Positions 46,061 to 55,273 of a stretch of 64,000 bases of DNA are shown here, one piece after another (position 1 is the stretch's first letter; the number at the start of each line of letters is the position of its first letter). The position numbers and the translations under genes were made by a program. Below the pieces are notes generated by a model. It was not told the DNA's origin and made no database searches. It worked only from the letters and a program-made list of their open reading frames with translations. The DNA is taken from positions 62,001 through 126,000 of the forward strand of contig JAFWMH010000024.1 in assembly GCA_017510785.1 (NCBI GenBank), written 5' to 3'. The stretch comes from Atopobiaceae bacterium. GTDB lineage: Bacteria > Actinomycetota > Coriobacteriia > Coriobacteriales > Atopobiaceae.

Positions 46061-46900
46061 ATGACACCACACATTCATCTGCACATACTCGCAAGTGGCT
46101 CCAAGGGAAACGCTGCCGTGGTCGAAGGACCAACAGGCTCGGTACTCGTGGATTGCGGACTCTCGCGCAAGCGGTTGCTGGAGCGCGCCAACGAGGCCGG
46201 ATGCGACCTCAGCCGCGTGGAGGCAATCCTCATTACCCACGAACACGGGGACCACACCGCAGGGCTTCGCGTGGTATGCAATCATTTCGATGGCCCCGTT
46301 TTCACAACGGCAGGCACGGCAAGCGGCCGCCACAGCCTCGCCGGCCTACCGTTCGAACTTATCGACCACGACGCAGTGCTTGAGCTGGGTGGTATGCGCG
46401 TGCAGGCCTTCCCCACCTCGCATGACGTGAACGACCCCATGTGCTTTCGCTTTGAGGCTCACGCGTCGGAAGGCGACGCCATGGAAGACGAAGTCGTCGA
46501 TGCCGTTGGATGGGCAACCGACACGGGGTATCTTACCGACGAGACGCTCGACGCGCTCTACGGGTGTCGCATCCTTGGGATTGAGGCAAACCACGACCTG
46601 CGCATGCTCCAAACCGGACCGTATCCCTACTACCTTAAGGCGCGTGTCGCCAGCGAACACGGCCACCTCTCAAACGAGCAGGCTGCAGAGGCGCTGCCCA
46701 CGCTCGTTACGCGCAACACCGAAGTGGTGGTGGCCATGCACCTCTCGCAGGAAAACAATCGGCCAAGCCTAGCGGTACGCACGTTAGCACAGGCAGTCCA
46801 CGCCGAAGCGGCAAACAGCACGTTTACCGAGGCGCGCACGCCCGACGGCATGCTGAGCATTTGCGCCGCCGCCCAAGACGCCACACTCTCGCTCTGGTAG
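46061..46900 (+). CDS. MBL-fold metallohydrolase, YycJ/WalJ type
   Basis: A 279-residue metallo-beta-lactamase-fold enzyme. It has LASGSKGNAAVVEG at the start and the zinc motif THEHGDH (His60, His62, Asp64, His65), with GIEANHD later, all typical of the YycJ/WalJ exonuclease-like subfamily linked to cell-wall stress signalling and DNA repair in Firmicutes. The ATG follows AAAGGAAAC; 9 upstream codons were excluded. It is transcribed divergently from tilS and converges with hsp20. No walRK-like two-component genes are nearby. Confidence 0.9.
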   Translation: MTPHIHLHILASGSKGNAAVVEGPTGSVLVDCGLSRKRLLERANEAGCDLSRVEAILITHEHGDHTAGLRVVCNHFDGPVFTTAGTASGRHSLAGLPFELIDHDAVLELGGMRVQAFPTSHDVNDPMCFRFEAHASEGDAMEDEVVDAVGWATDTGYLTDETLDALYGCRILGIEANHDLRMLQTGPYPYYLKARVASEHGHLSNEQAAEALPTLVTRNTEVVVAMHLSQENNRPSLAVRTLAQAVHAEAANSTFTEARTPDGMLSICAAAQDATLSLW

Positions 46901-46935
46901 CGCAACGAGCCTTTGGGCGACTAGGTACAGAACAA

Positions 46936-46967
46936 GCGGGCCACCGGAAACTCTCCCGATGGCCCGC
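46936..46967. terminator. hairpin between convergent yycJ-type gene and hsp20
   Basis: GCGGGCCA (46936-46943) pairs with TGGCCCGC (46960-46967). Genes end on both sides (46900 rightward, 46999 leftward), so it can serve both. Confidence 0.55.
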
Positions 46968-46998
46968 TCGATTAATCGGCTAGTCGTTCGTCACGCCA

Positions 46999-47433
46999 TT
47001 AGTCGATGGCAATCTTCGTGACGTTGGTCTTCTCCTCTTGCTTGGGGACGTTCACCACAAGAACGCCATTCTCAAGCTTGGCAGAGAGTCCGTCCGTTGC
47101 GGCGTCCTTAAGATACACGCCACGCGTCGCAGTCCACTCATGCGTCTCCTTGTGGAGGTAGTTCTTGCCCTTGTCCTCCTCGGTCTCCTTCTTGTCTACC
47201 GTAATGGAGAGACGACCCTCGTTGAGCTCGACGTCAATCTCGTCGCGCGTAACGCCCGCAAGGTGTGCGCTTATTACATACGCGTCGCCCGCATCCTCAA
47301 CATCCATCTTGAAGGAGGAGTCGGTTGGAGCCGAAACCAAGGGCGAAGTGAAGAAGTCGTCGAACAAATCCTCGAAGGGGAAGGAACGACGAAGGCCGCG
47401 ACCGTAGCGATTGTAAGGAACCATGTTAGTCAT
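46999..47433 (-). CDS. Hsp20/alpha-crystallin small heat-shock protein
   Basis: A 144-residue ATP-independent holdase. The alpha-crystallin domain runs from about residue 40 to the end, with YVISAHLAGVTRDEIDVELN and the dimer-type strand LENGVLVVNVPK; the N-terminal arm PFEDLFDDFF is also typical. The ATG at 47433 has AGGAG 8 bases upstream; a GTG three codons earlier is too close to it. A TCTAAGT-N7-ACTAAGA site lies about 130 bases upstream, matching sites before clpB and dnaK, so HspR control is likely. Confidence 0.92.
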   Translation of the reverse strand: MTNMVPYNRYGRGLRRSFPFEDLFDDFFTSPLVSAPTDSSFKMDVEDAGDAYVISAHLAGVTRDEIDVELNEGRLSITVDKKETEEDKGKNYLHKETHEWTATRGVYLKDAATDGLSAKLENGVLVVNVPKQEEKTNVTKIAID

Positions 47434-47562
47434 GTTACTCACTCCTCTAGCTCTTTGCTGGGATCGTGTTGATCCCGTTGCTGTACGTTGTTGTTTATTC
47501 CCACTTTCGCTGAGCTATAACCGTATACACGTAGGTTTTCTCATCTTCACATACTCATCAAA

Positions 47563-47583
47563 TCTAAGTGTCCTATACTAAGA
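47563..47583 (-). promoter_or_regulatory. HspR-binding (HAIR-like) site, hsp20
   Basis: TCTAAGT-N7-ACTAAGA, an inverted repeat with one mismatch and the HAIR spacing of 7. Consensus in actinobacteria is CTTGAGT-N7-ACTCAAG. It is 130 bases from hsp20 and 84 bases from the divergent gene at 47667. Confidence 0.7.
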
Positions 47584-47666
47584 TTCTTTTTTGCGATTGT
47601 TCTTCTAGGATTGGCGCGCGGAGGGTATCATAGTATGAGTTTTACTGGCAGCTCGGGAGGGTCCAC

Positions 47667-48068
47667 ATGGACGATCGCGACATCACATATAGCAACGACG
47701 ACCAGCAGATGCCGGCGCCTAAGCCATACGTGCCCAAAGTGCGCCCGCGCAAAACGCAAGAGGCAATCAACGACCTCGAAGAGGACGAGTCCTTTGCGGC
47801 AAGCTTCACACACGACTCAAACGTAACCGTTGGCAGTCGCAACCCTCTTTCGGGACGCGTGTACAAGCGCTCGCGCGGAGGCGTGGCACAGTTGCAGCGC
47901 GATTTGCATTACGGACAATACCTCGAAATCCCAAAGGGCAAACGGCAAATCTTCTCGTCGCGCGAGCGCTCGGCCGCAGTTCGTTCTCGCGCCGCCGTGG
48001 CAATTATCATGATTGTACTTGTTATTATTGCCGTATTCGCGTGGGGTCTCATCGCATCGAACTTCTAA
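47667..48068 (+). CDS. small membrane protein of unknown function
   Basis: A 133-residue protein: a charged, Pro-containing cytoplasmic part (about 1-105) rich in Lys/Arg towards the end (SSRERSAAVRSRAAV) and one C-terminal TM helix (VAIIMIVLVIIAVFAWGLI, about 110-129). This looks like a tail-anchored protein with the N-terminus inside. The ATG follows CGGGAGGG. It stands alone between a divergent hsp20 and a convergent hairpin. The family is not recognised. Confidence 0.7.
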   Translation: MDDRDITYSNDDQQMPAPKPYVPKVRPRKTQEAINDLEEDESFAASFTHDSNVTVGSRNPLSGRVYKRSRGGVAQLQRDLHYGQYLEIPKGKRQIFSSRERSAAVRSRAAVAIIMIVLVIIAVFAWGLIASNF

Positions 48069-48128
48069 CGCTCACGTATTCCCCGCTTGAGTCAACCACC
48101 GCGACGTCAAAACGCTCAAAACACTCAA

Positions 48129-48177
48129 AAACGGTTTTGTCACCTAGCCCGCCATGGGTTAGGTGACAAAACCGTTT
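48129..48177. terminator. 18-bp perfect bidirectional terminator
   Basis: AAACGGTTTTGTCACCTA (48129-48146) pairs exactly with 48160-48177, with further GCCC/GGG pairs in the loop. A- and T-rich ends make it workable from both sides: the rightward gene ends at 48068, the leftward operon at 48222. Confidence 0.75.
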
Positions 48178-48221
48178 AGCAGTCCAACACGCAATGCGTT
48201 AGCGGCGCTTTATGCCCAAGC

Positions 48222-48356
48222 TTATGCCCAGGGGTCCTCCTCGAAAAGGGGCTCCCGCACGGGCGGGCGATCGGAATACGGATCGTATCCGTCGTCATCC
48301 TCGTTTTCGGCCCGCACGAACTCCTCGTCCTCGGGCACATCGTTTGCGTAGTCCAT
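48222..48356 (-). CDS. 44-residue acidic protein, coupled to the PASTA gene
   Basis: MDYANDVPEDEEFVRAENED then DDGYDPYSDRPPVREPLFEE: very acidic, no hydrophobic part. GGGAG lies 5 bases before the ATG at 48356. A second ATG at 48368 overlaps the stop of the PASTA gene as TGATG and would add four residues. Function unknown. Confidence 0.6.
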   Translation of the reverse strand: MDYANDVPEDEEFVRAENEDDDGYDPYSDRPPVREPLFEEDPWA

Positions 48357-48367
48357 AACGTCTCCCA

Positions 48368-50011
48368 TCACGCATACTCGTCCATGTACGCCACATAATC
48401 GCAAATGGCGTCACTGTTTTGTTCCATGTTTGCCGTATCGAAGTACACCCTTGGTGCGCACATCACCACGATGCGTTTCGCCTCCGTGGCATACTCGCCC
48501 TCGCCCGCCAACAGCACGGCCCACATGTGCGTTCCCGACTCACCATACGAGCAGTAAAACGTGTGACCGGAGCGCTCCACGCCTTCGGGCAGCTTAATCG
48601 AGTCCTGCGTGCACGAACCTTTCGCCTCGCCAAACCCACACGCAGCAGCAATCTCCGCAGCAGTGCTCTCGTCAATCGAAGCGTACTCTATGCCGAGTAG
48701 CTCCAGACCCTTCGACGTCGTTTGCACGTAGCCCGACTCGTCATAGTATCCGTATTCGTCGTAATCGCTCGCATCGGATTCCACCGACTCGCGCACAACA
48801 TCAACAGAGAGACGCACGCCTTCAACCTTTGCCCCGCCCAAGACGTCGGCGTTTTCCTTCACGCCTTCGGCATCGTGTGTCCACGGCTTTTGGAGGAACG
48901 AAAGCTGAGCGTCCTGTGCACTCTCGAATCGTGCCGTTACGTGATTATCCCGCCCCTTAGTCGCTGCTTTGAGCTCGAAGCCCTCGCCAGCCAAAAAGTC
49001 CCGAATCGCCGGCAAATCCGCATCGAAGTAATCCTCTACGCGTACGGGACTAATGAGCGAATCGCCCAGCACGATGGTAACCTCTTGTTTGGGTTCGATG
49101 AGTTCGTTTGCGGCCGGCTCCGTCCGAATCACCTTTTTGCGGTCCTCTGCCGTCCCGCGCTCATGCGTTACATGAGAGGTAATACCCGCATCATCCATCG
49201 TTTTTTTCGCAGCCTTCTCGTCGAGACCCGTCACGTCGGGCACGCGAGGCAAATGCGCCACGACAAGTGTAACGTCCTCGGTGCTAATGAACACCGAGCC
49301 CGCTGCCGGCCGCATCTCGTGCACGACACCTTCCTCTTCGTCAGGCAAGATGATTGGCTCCACTCGAACACTCGTGGCCCCGGCCTCTTCGAGCGCGGCC
49401 TTGGCCTCGTCCTCCGTCTTTCCTATTACGTCGGGAAGCTCGCGCTTTTCTCCAATAGTCAGTGTGATGGTGCCGCCCTCGGGCACGCGCGTCCCAGCAG
49501 CAGGATTCACGCCAACCACATGACCCTCCAGCGAGTCGGACGGCGCCGCCTGGAGCTCTACCTCAAAGCCTTTCTCTTCGAGCAGCTCGACGGCATTGCC
49601 CTCGGTAAACCCCTGAACACTCGGCACGGACTTGCCGCCCCACAGCTCCATGGCATACGTTGCGCCCGTTGCCGCAACCACGACGAACGCAAGCACGCTA
49701 ATTACACCCGTACGCAGACGCTTCTTGCGCCTCGCGGCACGCTCCTCCGCCGTACGTGCCTCGCGCGAGGCCTTTTGAGCACGGCGGGCATTACGCGATA
49801 TACGGTCGTTTCCGCCGTACTCCGTCATGCCTACAAGCGAGTCCTTGCGCAACACGTGCAGTCGCCACGACGCCACATGATACCCCTCGTGGCTCGTCGA
49901 CCCGTCACCAATGTCGGGGTCGTCGCGCAACTCCTGCGGTACGATGCCCTCCTCGGGCTTCGTCGCATCTACGTCGGACTCGATGTCGTCTATGTGTATT
50001 AAGTCGCTCAC
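48368..50011 (-). CDS. PASTA-repeat membrane protein without kinase domain
   Basis: A 547-residue type II membrane protein. Residues 1-98 are cytoplasmic and very basic near the membrane (RRKKRLRT); the TM helix is about 100-120. Outside are three PASTA units (VPSVQGFTEGNAVELLEE, LPDVIGKTEDEAKAALEE, VPDVTGLDEKAAKKTMDD; about 127-330), which in PknB/StkP-type kinases bind muropeptides or lipid II. Instead of a kinase there is a C-terminal domain of about 200 residues with several Cys. The GTG at 50011 follows GGAGG at 6 bases. A wall-sensing or wall-binding role is plausible; a kinase partner is not in the window. Confidence 0.82.
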   Translation of the reverse strand: MSDLIHIDDIESDVDATKPEEGIVPQELRDDPDIGDGSTSHEGYHVASWRLHVLRKDSLVGMTEYGGNDRISRNARRAQKASREARTAEERAARRKKRLRTGVISVLAFVVVAATGATYAMELWGGKSVPSVQGFTEGNAVELLEEKGFEVELQAAPSDSLEGHVVGVNPAAGTRVPEGGTITLTIGEKRELPDVIGKTEDEAKAALEEAGATSVRVEPIILPDEEEGVVHEMRPAAGSVFISTEDVTLVVAHLPRVPDVTGLDEKAAKKTMDDAGITSHVTHERGTAEDRKKVIRTEPAANELIEPKQEVTIVLGDSLISPVRVEDYFDADLPAIRDFLAGEGFELKAATKGRDNHVTARFESAQDAQLSFLQKPWTHDAEGVKENADVLGGAKVEGVRLSVDVVRESVESDASDYDEYGYYDESGYVQTTSKGLELLGIEYASIDESTAAEIAAACGFGEAKGSCTQDSIKLPEGVERSGHTFYCSYGESGTHMWAVLLAGEGEYATEAKRIVVMCAPRVYFDTANMEQNSDAICDYVAYMDEYA

Positions 50012-50112
50012 TACACACCTCCAAGCAAAAGAGTCTAACGCAAACTGCCAGCCATCCCCGCGAAAGGGCGAAATCCATACCGTCGATTAACAAGATTGCG
50101 GAACTTCGCAGC

Positions 50113-50149
50113 AAAAGCGTGCCAGTCGGCAGTTGACTGGCACGCTTTT
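50113..50149. terminator. terminator after clpB
   Basis: AAAAGCGTGCCAGTC (50113-50127) pairs perfectly with GACTGGCACGCTTTT (50135-50149) around a 7-base loop. Read leftward it ends in TTTT, about 55 bases past the clpB stop. Confidence 0.8.
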
Positions 50150-50202
50150 ATCCATCCCGAAGAGTATTCAAACCGAGAAGAACATGCACTTTATGCGCGG
50201 CA

Positions 50203-52791
50203 CTATGCCTTGGCGGCAAAGAGCTTGTCGTCCGGGCCGACGTCAACGCGCACCGTATCGCCCTCGCGAACCTCACCCGCAATGATAAGGTTGGCCACGT
50301 TATCGACCACCTGGCGCTGAATGAGTCGCTTGAGCGGACGAGCGCCGTACACGGGATCGAGGCCGTCGAAGGCAAGCGACTGAACGGCCGCAGGCGAAAG
50401 CTCCAAGGTAATGTGCTCCTTGTTGAGCCGTTCGCGCACCTCCTCCAGCTGGATGTCCACGATTCGCTCGATATCGGAGAGACCCAGCGCATGGAACACC
50501 ACCACGTCGTCGATGCGGTTGAGGAACTCGGGCTTGAAGGTTTGGCGGAGCGCCTCGTTTATTTGGCGCTGCACCTCGTCGGGGTTGTTCGTGGCATTCG
50601 CTGCCGCGATGAACTGCGATCCCACGTTGCTCGTCATAATGACGATGGTGTTCTTGAAGCTCACCACGCGGCCTTGTCCATCGGTGAGGCGACCGTCGTC
50701 CAACAGCTGCAACAGCACATTGAACACGTCCGGGTGCGCCTTCTCCATTTCGTCGAGGAGAATTACGCTATACGGACGACGGCGAACCGCCTCGGTGAGC
50801 TGGCCACCCTCGTCGTAGCCGACGTATCCCGGAGGCGCACCGATGAGACGAGCGACGGAATGCTTCTCCATGTACTCGCTCATGTCGATGCGCACGAGAG
50901 CACGCTCGTCGTCGAACAGGCTCTCGGCCAACGCTTTGGCAAGCTCCGTCTTGCCCACGCCGGTCGGCCCTAGGAAGAAGAAGCTGCCAATGGGTCGATT
51001 GGGATCGGAGAGGCCCGCGCGACTGCGGCGCACGGCAGAGGCGACCGCATTAACAGCATCGTCTTGGCCCACCACGCGCTTGTGCAGCTCTCCCTCGAGG
51101 TTGCGGAGCTTGTCCATTTCGCCCTGCATCATCTTAGATACGGGCACGCCGGTCCAACTGCTCACGACTTCAGCAATCTCGTCGGTGGTGACGGTTTCCT
51201 TGAGCAGGCCACCTTCCGCCTGCCGCGACTCGAGCACGCTCTCGGCGGCATCGTACTCACGCTGCAACCCCGGAATGGTTGAGTAGCGCAACTCCGAGGC
51301 ACGCACATAGTCGCCCTCGCGCTCAGCACGGTTCGATTCCTCCGTTGCCTCCTCGATTTTCGCCTTGAGCTCCTGCACGCGATCGATGGCGCCGCGCTCG
51401 TTCTCCCAGTTCGCCTTCATGCCGACGAGTTTCTCCTGCGTTTCGGCAATCTTCTTTTGGAGATGCTCGAGCCGTTCCTTCGAGGCACCGTCTTCCTCTT
51501 TAAGAAGCGCCTGTTCCTCGATTTGCATCTGCGTAAGTTTGCGATCCACCGCGTCGATTTCGGCCGGCATCGAGTCGAGCTCCATGCGCAGGCGACTCGC
51601 GGCCTCGTCCACAAGGTCGATGGCCTTGTCGGGAAGGAAGCGCTCGGAAATATAGCGATCGGAGAGGTCTGCCGCCGATACAAGCGCCGCGTCGCTGATG
51701 CGCACGGAATGATGCTGCTCGTAGCGTTCCTTGAGTCCTCGCAGAATGGAGATGGTCTCCTCCACCGAGGGCTCGCTCACCAGCACCGTTTGGAAACGAC
51801 GGGCCAGCGCCTGATCCTTCTCGATGTACTTGCGATACTCGTCGAGCGTGGTCGCACCAATGGCATGCAGCTCGCCGCGCGCCAAGGCCGGCTTGAGGAT
51901 ATTGCCGGCATCCATGGAGCCCTCGGTGGCGCCTGCACCCACGATGGTGTGCAACTCGTCGATGAAAAGAATCACCTGACCATTGGCCTTGCTTACCTCC
52001 TTGAGCACGCTCTTCAGGCGGTCTTCAAACTCGCCACGATACTTAGCGCCCGCGACAAGCGCGCTCATGTCGAGCTCCACAAGGTCCTTGTCGCGCAAGG
52101 TAGAGGGTACGTCACCATCCACGATGCGGTGGGCCAAACCCTCCACGATGGCGGTTTTGCCCACGCCCGGCTCACCGATGAGCACGGGGTTGTTCTTCGT
52201 ACGGCGGCTCAGCACCTGAATGGTGCGACGGATTTCCTCCACGCGGCCAATAACGGGATCGAGTTTGCCCTGGCGTGCGAGGTCGGTAACGTTGCGACCA
52301 TACTGCTCGAGCGCCTTGAACTGTGTTTTCGCCTCTTGCGACGTAACGCGATCGTCGCCGCGCAGCTCCTCGTACACCTGGCGCACACGCTTGCCCGTAA
52401 CGCCCATGGCATTGAGGATGGAGCCTGCCTGATCCTTCGAATCGGCAAGCGCTGCCAGCAAATGCTCGCTGGTAACGTAGGAGTCTCCAAGCTTCGACGC
52501 CAGCTTTTCGGCGGCGTTCATCGTGCGCATCATTTCGTTCGTCATGCCAACTTGGGCGTTGCCACCACTCACCTTGGGCGCTCGCGCGATGGCCTGGTCG
52601 ACCTCGGCGGCAATGCGGCGCGGATCGGCCCCAACACGCTCGATGAGCGCACTGATGTTGCGCTCGCCGGATTCGAGCAGAGCCTTGAGCAGATGGATGT
52701 TGTCGACGGCCGCAGCTTCTGCATCCGCAGAGATGCTCATGGCCGCTTGCAGCGCTTCGGCTGCCGTAACGGAAAGCTTGTTTGGATTCAT
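50203..52791 (-). CDS. clpB: ATP-dependent chaperone ClpB
   Basis: An 862-residue Hsp100 disaggregase. Order: Clp N domain (about 1-145), first AAA+ module with GEPGVGKTA (about 205), the coiled-coil middle domain (about 400-525), second AAA+ module with GPTGVGKTE (about 605) and the C-terminal small domain. It works with DnaK to rescue aggregated proteins; the middle domain sets it apart from ClpA/ClpC. The ATG at 52791 follows AAGGAGG. It has its own HAIR-like site at 52842-52862 and so belongs to the HspR regulon, though transcribed separately from dnaK. Confidence 0.96.
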   Translation of the reverse strand: MNPNKLSVTAAEALQAAMSISADAEAAAVDNIHLLKALLESGERNISALIERVGADPRRIAAEVDQAIARAPKVSGGNAQVGMTNEMMRTMNAAEKLASKLGDSYVTSEHLLAALADSKDQAGSILNAMGVTGKRVRQVYEELRGDDRVTSQEAKTQFKALEQYGRNVTDLARQGKLDPVIGRVEEIRRTIQVLSRRTKNNPVLIGEPGVGKTAIVEGLAHRIVDGDVPSTLRDKDLVELDMSALVAGAKYRGEFEDRLKSVLKEVSKANGQVILFIDELHTIVGAGATEGSMDAGNILKPALARGELHAIGATTLDEYRKYIEKDQALARRFQTVLVSEPSVEETISILRGLKERYEQHHSVRISDAALVSAADLSDRYISERFLPDKAIDLVDEAASRLRMELDSMPAEIDAVDRKLTQMQIEEQALLKEEDGASKERLEHLQKKIAETQEKLVGMKANWENERGAIDRVQELKAKIEEATEESNRAEREGDYVRASELRYSTIPGLQREYDAAESVLESRQAEGGLLKETVTTDEIAEVVSSWTGVPVSKMMQGEMDKLRNLEGELHKRVVGQDDAVNAVASAVRRSRAGLSDPNRPIGSFFFLGPTGVGKTELAKALAESLFDDERALVRIDMSEYMEKHSVARLIGAPPGYVGYDEGGQLTEAVRRRPYSVILLDEMEKAHPDVFNVLLQLLDDGRLTDGQGRVVSFKNTIVIMTSNVGSQFIAAANATNNPDEVQRQINEALRQTFKPEFLNRIDDVVVFHALGLSDIERIVDIQLEEVRERLNKEHITLELSPAAVQSLAFDGLDPVYGARPLKRLIQRQVVDNVANLIIAGEVREGDTVRVDVGPDDKLFAAKA

Positions 52792-52841
52792 ACGAATACC
52801 TCCTTGCGGAATCTGTTTTACGTAGGAAGTATTCCCCAAAA

Positions 52842-52862
52842 TCTAAGTGTATATAACTCAAG
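52842..52862 (-). promoter_or_regulatory. HspR-binding (HAIR-like) site, clpB
   Basis: TCTAAGT-N7-ACTCAAG; the right half is identical to the actinobacterial HAIR consensus and the spacing is exact. It lies 51 bases upstream of the clpB start, where bound HspR would block the promoter. Confidence 0.8.
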
Positions 52863-52992
52863 TTTTGTATGTGTTGAGATTGAGGTGATACGTATTCCTC
52901 CATCTCATGCCAGTCAGCGCACTCCTGAAAGCCAACCACCGCGCAGCCGACCGAAGAGTAACAAAGAACCCACCAACCATACCTACGAAACA

Positions 52993-53023
52993 GCCATCCA
53001 ACCCATGCTGGGCTGGATGGCTC
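52993..53023 (-). terminator. terminator of the dnaK-hspR operon
   Basis: AGCCATCCA (52993-53001) and TGGATGGCT (53015-53023) form a 9-bp stem extended by ACCCA/TGGGC pairs. It begins 33 bases past the hspR stop and separates the operon from clpB. Confidence 0.6.
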
Positions 53024-53055
53024 TTCTTAATGCTTTACGGGAAGCCAGCTCTTTT

Positions 53056-53478
53056 TCACTCGCCGCCCTTGTTAAGAAGCCCTCGCAGCACCTGCTCGGG
53101 ACCGGCTCCGTCGTAGCGGGCGAGCGCCGTGATTCTCTCGCGCATGCGGTATTCGTGCACCTCGTCCTCGAGCTCGCGCACCTTTACCCGCAGCTCGTCC
53201 ACAAGCGTTTCGTACTCGAGCTGACGCTCACGCATGTCGAGGATGCGCACGACGCCGGCAAGATTAATGCCCTCGTCGGTAAGTTTGCTTATGAGGTTCA
53301 GGCGCTCAATATCGGCCTGTGAGTACAGCCGCGTGTTTCCGCGCGAACGTCCTGGGTTAACAAGGCCCTTTTGTTCGTACACCCGCAAGGTTTGCGGATG
53401 CATGCCCGTAAGCTCTGCGGCAACGCTAATCATGTACAGAGGCTTGTTGCGGGCCTCGGCATCGCTACTTGGCATCAC
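53056..53478 (-). CDS. hspR: MerR-family heat-shock repressor HspR
   Basis: A 140-residue MerR-type repressor. The HTH lies at about residues 16-60 ([20 protein letters not shown], then [18 protein letters not shown]), closely matching HspR of Streptomyces and mycobacteria; a coiled-coil dimer helix follows. In that system HspR binds HAIR sites with DnaK as co-repressor. It is the last gene of the dnaK operon and overlaps dnaJ by 14 bases. The start is GTG at 53478, with GGAGGGG 9 bases upstream; the next codon is ATG. It should control dnaK, clpB and hsp20, all of which carry matching sites. Confidence 0.92.
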   Translation of the reverse strand: MMPSSDAEARNKPLYMISVAAELTGMHPQTLRVYEQKGLVNPGRSRGNTRLYSQADIERLNLISKLTDEGINLAGVVRILDMRERQLEYETLVDELRVKVRELEDEVHEYRMRERITALARYDGAGPEQVLRGLLNKGGE

Positions 53479-54412
53479 GGCTCACGTCCCCTCCAACGGA
53501 GTAGGAGCGCTTGTCGTCTTCGCGAAGTCGTTCGAACGCAGAGCGCTCGTCAGCCGTAAGGTTCGTAGGCACGATTACCTTGATGGTGACGTACAGGGCA
53601 CCTCGCGCACCACCCTTCCTGCGGACGTCTGGCGCACCCTCGTTCCTAAAGCGGAACTTCTTGCCCGTTTGCGTACCTGCAGGAATCTTGAGCCGCACGC
53701 GTCCGCCGTCGGGTTTTGGCACCTCAACCTGGGCGCCAAGAGCGGCGTCATACACCGAGACGGGCAGCTCCATAGTAACGTCGGCGCCATCACGCTTGAA
53801 CACCTCGTCGTCGAGCACCTTCGTGGTAATAACAAGGTCGCCTCGTGCGCCTCCGTTCACCCCGTACTCGCCGCAACCATGGTGACGCAGCTTGCCGCCA
53901 TCAACCGCACCTGCGGGAATCTTTACCGTTATGGACTGCGTTTCACCGGTGGACGGAATGCGATACGTTACCTTGCGAGTCGCACCCTTAAACGCATCCG
54001 CAAACGAGAGCTCGATGGTCGTGTTGAGGTCGGTGCCGCGCCGCGAACGTTGCTGCTGCTGCGCCGCGCCGCCCTGCCCGCTAAAGATGGACGAGAACAC
54101 GTCACTAAACGAGCTGTCGCCGCCCATTCCACTAAAGATATCGGAAAAGTCAACGTTAGTCGTGTAGCGCGTGCCGCCTCCGCCAAATCCGCCGCCGGGG
54201 ATTCCACCAAACATGAGCATCTGATCGTACTCGCGGCGCTTTTGCTCATCGGAGAGAACCGTGTAGGCCTCGCTCACTTCCTTGAACTTTACCTCGTCAC
54301 CACCAGCGTCGGGATGGTATTTTGCCGCGAGCTTGCGAAACGCCTTTTTGATGTCGTCCTGCTTGGCATCGCGCTTGACCCCCAACACATCGTAGTAGTT
54401 CTTTCCTGCCAT
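53465..54412 (-). CDS. DnaJ-type co-chaperone without zinc finger (type II, CbpA-like)
   Basis: A 315-residue J-protein. The J domain has HPD (residues 33-35), followed by a Gly/Phe-rich linker ([12 protein letters not shown]) and directly by the two C-terminal client-binding beta domains. The CxxCxGxG zinc-finger repeats of DnaJ are absent, so it belongs to the CbpA/DnaJ2 type. It stimulates DnaK ATPase and hands over clients. Its place between grpE and hspR makes it the main J-protein of this operon. A strong hairpin precedes it (54456-54490). The end overlaps hspR. Confidence 0.92.
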   Translation of the reverse strand: MAGKNYYDVLGVKRDAKQDDIKKAFRKLAAKYHPDAGGDEVKFKEVSEAYTVLSDEQKRREYDQMLMFGGIPGGGFGGGGTRYTTNVDFSDIFSGMGGDSSFSDVFSSIFSGQGGAAQQQQRSRRGTDLNTTIELSFADAFKGATRKVTYRIPSTGETQSITVKIPAGAVDGGKLRHHGCGEYGVNGGARGDLVITTKVLDDEVFKRDGADVTMELPVSVYDAALGAQVEVPKPDGGRVRLKIPAGTQTGKKFRFRNEGAPDVRRKGGARGALYVTIKVIVPTNLTADERSAFERLREDDKRSYSVGGDVSRDAK

Positions 54413-54455
54413 GGCGGCTTTTGCCCCCTTTCGTGATGCATCTCATATTGCCATC

Positions 54456-54490
54456 ACGGGTTATTGAGGGAATTTCCCCCAATAACCCGT
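54456..54490 (-). promoter_or_regulatory. intra-operon hairpin between grpE and dnaJ
   Basis: ACGGGTTATTG (54456-54466) and CAATAACCCGT (54480-54490) pair perfectly; inner GGGAA/TTCCC extends the stem to 16 bp. It lies in the 120-base gap between two co-directional operon genes and may be an attenuator or an mRNA-processing/stabilising structure. Confidence 0.55.
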
Positions 54491-54532
54491 GCGCTGGGGA
54501 ATTCTCCCCTACTACTCGTCATCCCAATGAGC

Positions 54533-55264
54533 CTACTCTTGCGAGTCGCCTTCGTTCTCGGGACGCTTCGGTCCACCATAGGTAACGGTAACCATCGCAG
54601 GCCGTATTACCTTGCCGCCAAGACGATAGCCACGCTGGTACACCTGGGCAACCGTTTCGTCATACGCTTCGGTATTCTCCTCGCGGCCAACCGCCTGGTG
54701 CGAGAGGGGCTCGAAGGGTTCGCCCACAGGATCGATGACCTCTGCCCCCTCCTTCGCGAGTACACCCACCATCTTGTCGTGCACCTGCGCGATGCCGTCC
54801 ACGAACTGGATGAGCTGCTCGTTGTCGCCGCCTGTTTGGCGTGCGTGGTCCATGGCTCGCTCCATGTCGTCGAGCACGGGCAGAAGGCCCATCACGAGCT
54901 TCTCGGCCGCACGCTCACGCTCAACCTCACGCTCACGAGCGGTACGGCGGCGGAAGTTCTCCCAGTCGGCCTGGAGACGTGCCAACCGATCGACGGCCTC
55001 TTGAGCCTGCTTCTTCGCTGCGTCCACCTGGTCGGTAGCCTCGTCCAAGCGCTCGTATAGCTCATCGCGCTCGGCCTTTACCCGCTCGCACTGCTCATCC
55101 CGCTCGGCGGCAAGCTCCTCCTCGGCAGCTTGCTCGCCGGCACGGATGGCGGCTTCCACCATGGCATCCTCGTCGAACTCGGGCTCAGACGGCGTTTCGT
55201 CAACAGATACCTTCATGTCGTCCATGCCCTCCTCGTATTCGCGCTTCTCTTCGTATGCCGCCAT
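54533..55264 (-). CDS. grpE: nucleotide exchange factor GrpE
   Basis: A 243-residue DnaK nucleotide-exchange factor. A long coiled-coil (about 70-130: RLARLQADWENFRRRTARER) is followed by the four-helix and beta domain with GVEVIDPVGEPFEPLSHQAV-like motifs (AEVIDPVGEPFEPLSHQAV) and a closing QRGYRLGGKVIRPAMVTV. The acidic N-terminal extension is longer than in E. coli. The start is uncertain: ATG at 55264 lies 9 bases after the dnaK stop but has a weak site; ATGs at 55228 and 55219 follow GAGGAGGG. It is the second gene of the dnaK operon. Confidence 0.93.
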   Translation of the reverse strand: MAAYEEKREYEEGMDDMKVSVDETPSEPEFDEDAMVEAAIRAGEQAAEEELAAERDEQCERVKAERDELYERLDEATDQVDAAKKQAQEAVDRLARLQADWENFRRRTAREREVERERAAEKLVMGLLPVLDDMERAMDHARQTGGDNEQLIQFVDGIAQVHDKMVGVLAKEGAEVIDPVGEPFEPLSHQAVGREENTEAYDETVAQVYQRGYRLGGKVIRPAMVTVTYGGPKRPENEGDSQE

Positions 55265-55273
55265 GCCACTCGC

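Noticed and set aside
44396..46333. 645-residue tilS with extended N-terminus
   Set aside because: The extension is antisense to the YycJ-type gene and the promoter; ATG 45907 has a ribosome site and gives the normal TilS start.
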